Source: Actinomycetes bacterium
GTDB lineage: Bacteria > Actinomycetota > Coriobacteriia > Anaerosomatales > Anaerosomataceae
DNA length: 41,294 nt
Reading direction: 5' to 3'
Assembly: GCA_022839745.1 (NCBI GenBank)
Contig: JALHJB010000018.1
Location: 1-41,294, forward strand
Numbering within the stretch: the first letter of the stretch is position 1; each line of letters opens with the position of its first letter. The position numbers and the translations under genes are program-made. The notes under the pieces are model-generated. The model was given only the letters and a program-made list of their open reading frames with translations. It searched no databases and was not told where the DNA came from. This document shows, piece by piece, positions 37,503 to 41,294 of this stretch.

Positions 37503-40319
37503 TCACCAGGCTTCGGTCCCGGCGTACGTGTGGCTTCCGGCGCCGCATCCGTTGCAGTAGGTCTTGTCCCAACTCGAAGTGGGGTTCGTGATGTTCGTAC
37601 GCTGGACTCGCAGCAGTCCTCCGGCTTTCGCTTGATACGGCAGCGGATCGGTCGTGTAGGCGATCAGCCGCGGCCGCTTCCACCCGTGAGGCACCGAGGT
37701 GTGGCAGTACTGGCAGTCGCCCCGAGTGCTGCCAGTGTGGTTCACGTGCACCTCGTTGGCGGCATCGATGCCAACATGGCACTTCGCGCAGATGATGTTC
37801 GCGGGGACCATCCCTTCGGTGTTCGTGGATAGATACGAGTCCGCAGTCCAGTTCACCCAGGCGGGGTCGATAAGCCACTCCACCGTCGATCCATGCGGCC
37901 CGATCGCTTGCGTGGCGGAGTTCTGAGCGTTCGTGTGACAGTCGGTGCAGGTCATCTTCGAGTCGTTGGTCCACCCGGTCTTCAGAAACGTGCTCGCCGT
38001 CGGTGGATTCCATGTGTACGCGGTGGAGTTCACAGTGAACGCGCTCTGCATTCCGACGCTTTGCCCGGTCACGTTGTGAATGCTGAAGTTGCTTGGGTTG
38101 AACTCCTGTGCGGTATCGGTGAGCCCCGGGATCATGGTCGTCCCGATGTTCTGGCTGTGACACTTGAAGCACAGGTAGGCTTCCATGTCGGCTGCGGCGC
38201 CCGTGAGTCGCAGCGCCGAGAACACCGTGGGCGCAGACCAGTTGAGCGTTCCAGGATTCGAGGTCGCACGAGTCGCGTGATCGGGCACCACGCCCCACGC
38301 CCCCCACACGGCCGCGCCGGGCGCGCTAGCGTTCGCCGCCGGGTTGGCCGCGTGGACCGCGGATCCGCTCGCGTTCTTCCTGGTCGTGTGTGGGTCATGA
38401 CAGTCGACGCACTCGGCGTGAACGCCACTTGAGCCGAGGTCGGCTCCGATCTCGGTATCCAGGTGCCTTCCGGACCAGGTGGCGGGGTTGTGCGAATTCG
38501 CCATGGCCGCCTTGGTCGCAACGTCCTTCGCACCGTCGGCCCGTTTGCCGGTGGTCCCGTCGCCGTGGCACTGGTAGCACAGGCTTTCCTCTTGCGAGAG
38601 CGCGGCGCTCGTGTTCGCACGAGTCCCCGCGTTGGGTGTCCACGCACCGACCTTCTCGGCTCCGGTGGGTGCGGTCCAGGCGGTGAGCCGCGCGTAGCTC
38701 GAGGCGTGTGGATCGTGGCAGTGCTTGCACAGCGCCGGTTGACCGCCGGTTGCCGGCGCGTAGTGACCAGAGCCCGTGAAACCGCTCTTGTCCCAGCCGG
38801 GGAAGTATGGCGCGTCAGGCGCGGTGAACTCGCTGAAGCCGATGCGGTACGGCACCAGAGCGGTGTCGCTGATCGTTGCGCTCGCTGGGCTGCCATCGTG
38901 GCAGTCGAGGCAGAACGCGGTCATGTCCGCAGGTGTGTTCTTGGTGTTCGAGGGCGTGCTCACCCGCGAGAGGCTCCAGGCCGCCGCGCCGCCCTCGGCC
39001 ACGGTGTGCACGTTGTGGCAGTTCGCGCAGGTGAGGGAGCGCCCGGTGGCGCTGCTTGCCGAAGGGTGCGTTGAGGCGCGGCCGAACTCGGCCTGGACAT
39101 CACGATCGTTCCACGAAAAAGGCTTCACGTAGCCCGCGGCCACCTTGCTCTCCGTCGAACTCGCGCTGTGGCACGCGAAGCACAGGCCGGCCTCGGCGTA
39201 GGCGCCGCCCGCGTCGCTGCCCCGGTATGCGACGAGCTTGTCGGCGGCCGATGCGTGCTTGGCGTGGCAGGCCAAACACTGCACCTGCGGGTACTCGCTT
39301 TCGTTCGCGCGCCCGTAGTCGTTGCTCTTCACCACGCCGGGCCCGTGCGCCGCCGTGGCGTAGCCCGCCGAGTTGTGGTCGCCGCCGGTGAGGGCGTAGT
39401 CGCCCGCATCGCCCACGTAGCCGATGGGCGTTGCGCTGGCGCCGTGGCACGCGAGGCAGAACGCCGCGTTCTCACCCGCCGCCGTAGGCGTCTCGAGGTC
39501 CGCGTTCTGGCTGTAGTGTGTGTACGTGGGGCCGTCGGCATCGACTCCTGTTTGCACGCGGATCATCTTGCGGTAGCTGCTCGAGGCGACGTAGGCGCCG
39601 TTGTTGTCGTAGTAGTACGGCGTGCGGTGCGCGCTGTGGCAGGCGTCGCACTCCGTGCGATCGGTCTCCATCTTCGTGCTGCGGTGCACAGAACCGGGCT
39701 GCGTCTGGCCACCGTAGTCGCCGAACTCGGCCTGAACGTTGAGCGAGCTCCTGGCGCCCACACCGCTTCCCGCCGAGGTGGCTCCATGGCACCGGTAGCA
39801 AAGGTCGACGTAGGTGTAGTCGTAATCATCCAGATACGCGCCGTGCACGCTGTGGCAGCGCGTGCACGTGACCGCCGTGCTGCTCAGGCGATAGCCGTGG
39901 AGGTTGGCGGCCATGGTCTTGGACACCGCGGAGACGACAGCCGGGGTGGTGGTCTCCTTGGCGCGCACCGCGTAGAACCATACGTACGACTGCTCGGCCT
40001 CGGCGCTCAGTGCTGCGATCGTGGCGCTCGTGGTGGTCACCGAGGCGACAGGGGTGAGAGGGCCGACGTTGCTGCCGGTGATCGGCTGGGGGAGGCGGTA
40101 GACGTCGTAGGTGAGCGAGTGTCCGCCGGCGTCGGTCGAACCGTTCCAGGTGACGGTGATCTGGCCGCCGGCGCTCACATAGACATCGGTGAGCACGGGG
40201 GTGCTTGGGGTCGCGGCGAAGGCCGCCGCGGGCACGAGCAGGGAGCAGAGCGCCACCGCTGTGATGATGCGGACCGCCGCCCGGCGTGGGGCCACCCGAT
40301 GAGATGCGTGCGCGCTCAT
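37503..40319 (-). CDS. secreted 15-haem c-type cytochrome with fibronectin III domain
   Basis: 938 aa. A signal peptide (1-34, AAAFA) leads into a fibronectin type III domain (about 36-125: TPVLTDVYVSAGG and LTYDVYRLPQ). Fifteen CXXCH haem sites then spread from residue 152 to 873, such as CTRCH, CYRCH, CDACH, CANCH, CKHCH and CQYCH. One more group, CNGCGAGSH near the C-terminus, is CX2CX4H and may be a non-canonical site. Doublet-type CxxCHxxH is frequent (CHSVH, CHDPH, CHNVH). It should carry electrons outside the membrane, possibly to minerals or a partner cell. The ATG overlaps the upstream gene's stop by 4 nt. No cytochrome-maturation genes lie in this window. Confidence 0.9.
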   Translation of the reverse strand: MSAHASHRVAPRRAAVRIITAVALCSLLVPAAAFAATPSTPVLTDVYVSAGGQITVTWNGSTDAGGHSLTYDVYRLPQPITGSNVGPLTPVASVTTTSATIAALSAEAEQSYVWFYAVRAKETTTPAVVSAVSKTMAANLHGYRLSSTAVTCTRCHSVHGAYLDDYDYTYVDLCYRCHGATSAGSGVGARSSLNVQAEFGDYGGQTQPGSVHRSTKMETDRTECDACHSAHRTPYYYDNNGAYVASSSYRKMIRVQTGVDADGPTYTHYSQNADLETPTAAGENAAFCLACHGASATPIGYVGDAGDYALTGGDHNSAGYATAAHGPGVVKSNDYGRANESEYPQVQCLACHAKHASAADKLVAYRGSDAGGAYAEAGLCFACHSASSTESKVAAGYVKPFSWNDRDVQAEFGRASTHPSASSATGRSLTCANCHNVHTVAEGGAAAWSLSRVSTPSNTKNTPADMTAFCLDCHDGSPASATISDTALVPYRIGFSEFTAPDAPYFPGWDKSGFTGSGHYAPATGGQPALCKHCHDPHASSYARLTAWTAPTGAEKVGAWTPNAGTRANTSAALSQEESLCYQCHGDGTTGKRADGAKDVATKAAMANSHNPATWSGRHLDTEIGADLGSSGVHAECVDCHDPHTTRKNASGSAVHAANPAANASAPGAAVWGAWGVVPDHATRATSNPGTLNWSAPTVFSALRLTGAAADMEAYLCFKCHSQNIGTTMIPGLTDTAQEFNPSNFSIHNVTGQSVGMQSAFTVNSTAYTWNPPTASTFLKTGWTNDSKMTCTDCHTNAQNSATQAIGPHGSTVEWLIDPAWVNWTADSYLSTNTEGMVPANIICAKCHVGIDAANEVHVNHTGSTRGDCQYCHTSVPHGWKRPRLIAYTTDPLPYQAKAGGLLRVQRTNITNPTSSWDKTYCNGCGAGSHTYAGTEAW

Positions 40320-41125
40320 AGCTGCACCGCCTGCACGAATGTGAGCTCGACCATCGGGTCGTCGAGCGTGGTGAGCCGCCACTCGCCGTTCACGTGCCGC
40401 ATGGGAACGGGGATCGTGTGCTCCGACCTGATGCCCGCGTCTTCCCACTCCACGAGCGCGTAGGCGAAGTACAGCGTCGCCTCGCCAGCCGAGAAGATGT
40501 TCACCGTGCCGAGGGGCGCGCTCTCCACGATCGTGGGATACCTGTCCAGAAGCGCCGAGAGGTACTCGGGCTGCGGTCCCTCGTCGTCCGCCAGGTGCTC
40601 GGCGAGTGCATCCTCGTCGCCCGAGGTGATAGCCGCAACGATCGCGCCAGCCATTTCACGGAGCGCGGCGGGGTCGCGCTCCACGATCGCGCGGGTCTCC
40701 TCGAGGTACTCGCGCTGCTCGTCGGTGAGCCCATCGCTGGGGTCGTCGCCTCCAGGGTCGGAAGGCTTCGCGGGGTTCGGGGCGGCGGGAGCCGCCGGGC
40801 TCGGGGTGGCGGGCTTTGGCGGTCGCGGCGTGTCGCGCACCGAGCGCGCGCGGCTCCGGGTGGCAGTGGTTGCCACGGGCGTGACAGCAGCATCCGAGTC
40901 ATCGTTTGCGGCCACCGCGGGGTCATGGTCAGGTGCGCCTGGGGATGCGTCCGCTGCTTCCTGGCTGCCGTTCTCGGTCCGTCGAACGGCCTCGCCGGCG
41001 TCATCCGGGGCGCCCTCAAGCAAGAGCACCGCCGCACCGGCAACGATGGCAAGCGCGATGAGCGCCGCCGCAACGCGTCTGGCCCGTGTATCCAACCCGT
41101 CACCCCCGGCACGTGACTTCATCAT
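40316..41125 (-). CDS. membrane-anchored hypothetical protein upstream of the cytochrome
   Basis: 269 aa. One membrane helix (about 17-36), a long Pro/Ala/Asp-rich linker (40-130) and a C-terminal domain (130-269) with LTDEQREYLEETRAIVERDPAALREM and VNIFSAGEATLYFAYALVEWED. The last part looks like a small alpha+beta domain of the NTF2/SnoaL type, by strand pattern only. No haem site. Its stop overlaps the cytochrome start, so it is co-translated and may assist the cytochrome's folding, export or anchoring. GGGGGA lies 9 nt before the ATG at 41125; ATG at 41122 is nearly as good. Confidence 0.7.
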   Translation of the reverse strand: MMKSRAGGDGLDTRARRVAAALIALAIVAGAAVLLLEGAPDDAGEAVRRTENGSQEAADASPGAPDHDPAVAANDDSDAAVTPVATTATRSRARSVRDTPRPPKPATPSPAAPAAPNPAKPSDPGGDDPSDGLTDEQREYLEETRAIVERDPAALREMAGAIVAAITSGDEDALAEHLADDEGPQPEYLSALLDRYPTIVESAPLGTVNIFSAGEATLYFAYALVEWEDAGIRSEHTIPVPMRHVNGEWRLTTLDDPMVELTFVQAVQL

Positions 41126-41153
41126 GAGTATCGTTCCCCCAGACCTCAGACAA

Positions 41154-41169
41154 TGTGCGAAACATCACA
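41154..41169. promoter_or_regulatory. CRP/FNR-like palindrome upstream of the cytochrome operon
   Basis: TGTGC-GAAACA-TCACA has the TGTG-N8-CACA layout of CRP-family sites, one base off TGTGA-N6-TCACA. It lies about 36 nt upstream of the start at 41125. A chance match is possible. Confidence 0.25.
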
Positions 41170-41237
41170 CTTCGAACAGAAAATGCCGCTGGTGCAGGAC
41201 GTGTAAGGTTTTTGGGGGTTAGAGACTCCGAATAGAT

Positions 41238-41283
41238 GGAGACCTCATTCGTATCACCTAGCCAGTGAACGAAGGAGGTCTCC
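41238..41283 (+). promoter_or_regulatory. hairpin that buries the ribosome-binding site of the next gene
   Basis: GGAGACCTC and TTCGT (41238-41252) pair with ACGAA and GAGGTCTCC (41269-41283), 14 of 15 bases. TCAC/GTGA (41254-41257, 41265-41268) extend the stem. The SD AAGGAGG (41272-41278) is inside the 3' arm, directly before the ATG at 41284. Such a fold usually limits translation and is known from transposase messages. Confidence 0.6.
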
Positions 41284-41294
41284 ATGAACGAGAG
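41284..41294 (+). CDS. start of an unidentified gene (partial)
   Basis: The ATG at 41284 follows AAGGAGG at 5-nt spacing, and the first codons read MNE before the window ends. Nothing can be said about its family. The RBS lies within a strong hairpin, and the DNA just before it (41126-41240) is less GC-rich than the rest, which would suit an insertion sequence or acquired gene, but this is only a hint. Confidence 0.5.

Noticed and set aside
41100..41285. Minus-strand frame of 61 codons at the right edge
   Set aside because: It starts inside the SD-sequestering hairpin, overlaps the start of the 269-aa gene and has no RBS or family features.

Overview
The window is about 41.3 kb of GC-rich DNA, densely coded, with many GTG starts and frequent 1-4 nt start/stop overlaps. 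Several features point to an anaerobic, high-GC Gram-positive actinobacterium, most likely of the Coriobacteriia: an NfnAB-type electron-bifurcating transhydrogenase, a complete V/A-type ATPase operon, a 15-haem secreted cytochrome, UPF0210/UPF0237 proteins and no outer-membrane genes. The lineage is inferred, not seen. Function names rest on motifs read from the translated sequence; no database search was run.

Layout. 1-5446 (+): housekeeping block veg, ispE, spoVG, tRNA-Gln, glmU-like, prs, rplY/ctc, pth. This is close to the origin-proximal Bacillus order, but the GlmU protein stops before its acetyltransferase domain. 5623-8476: a secreted coiled-coil M23 endopeptidase (-), a small DUF4870-like membrane protein (+) and an ApbE lipoprotein (-) whose stop abuts that of its convergent neighbour. 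8556-10837 (+): nfnAB. 10946-12879 (+): a LytTR response regulator and, overlapping it by 1 nt, a DUF916-like wall-anchored protein. A 19-bp bidirectional terminator follows, and then three minus-strand genes for secreted beta-rich proteins (93, 134 and 855 aa). The 134-aa gene has a leader with several hairpins. Together 10.9-16.8 kb looks like an uncharacterised cell-surface locus.

17132-21440 (-): an ACT-domain protein (UPF0237), a three-gene ABC-2 transporter and a UPF0210 protein; the transporter lies between the two UPF genes. 21546-23866: a DUF951 protein (+), then capA and a degenerate LytM-like membrane protein (-). 23946-33050 (+): the V-type ATPase operon in order G/H, I, K, E, C, F, A, B, a small two-TM protein, D. 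The K subunit keeps the residues that bind Na+ in Enterococcus NtpK. The catalytic A subunit carries a 60-residue Pro/Ser-rich insert built around a 14-bp palindrome. 33356-37372 (-): tldE, tldD and a secreted NlpC/P60 hydrolase. 37503-41125 (-): the multihaem cytochrome preceded by a membrane-anchored protein. At the right edge a new + gene begins, with its ribosome-binding site inside a strong hairpin.

Non-coding stretches over about 300 nt are 13910-14234 (structured leader plus 3' region), 16803-17131 (no gene seen) and 33051-33355 (direct repeat and two terminator hairpins). No CRISPR array, rRNA or complete insertion sequence was seen.
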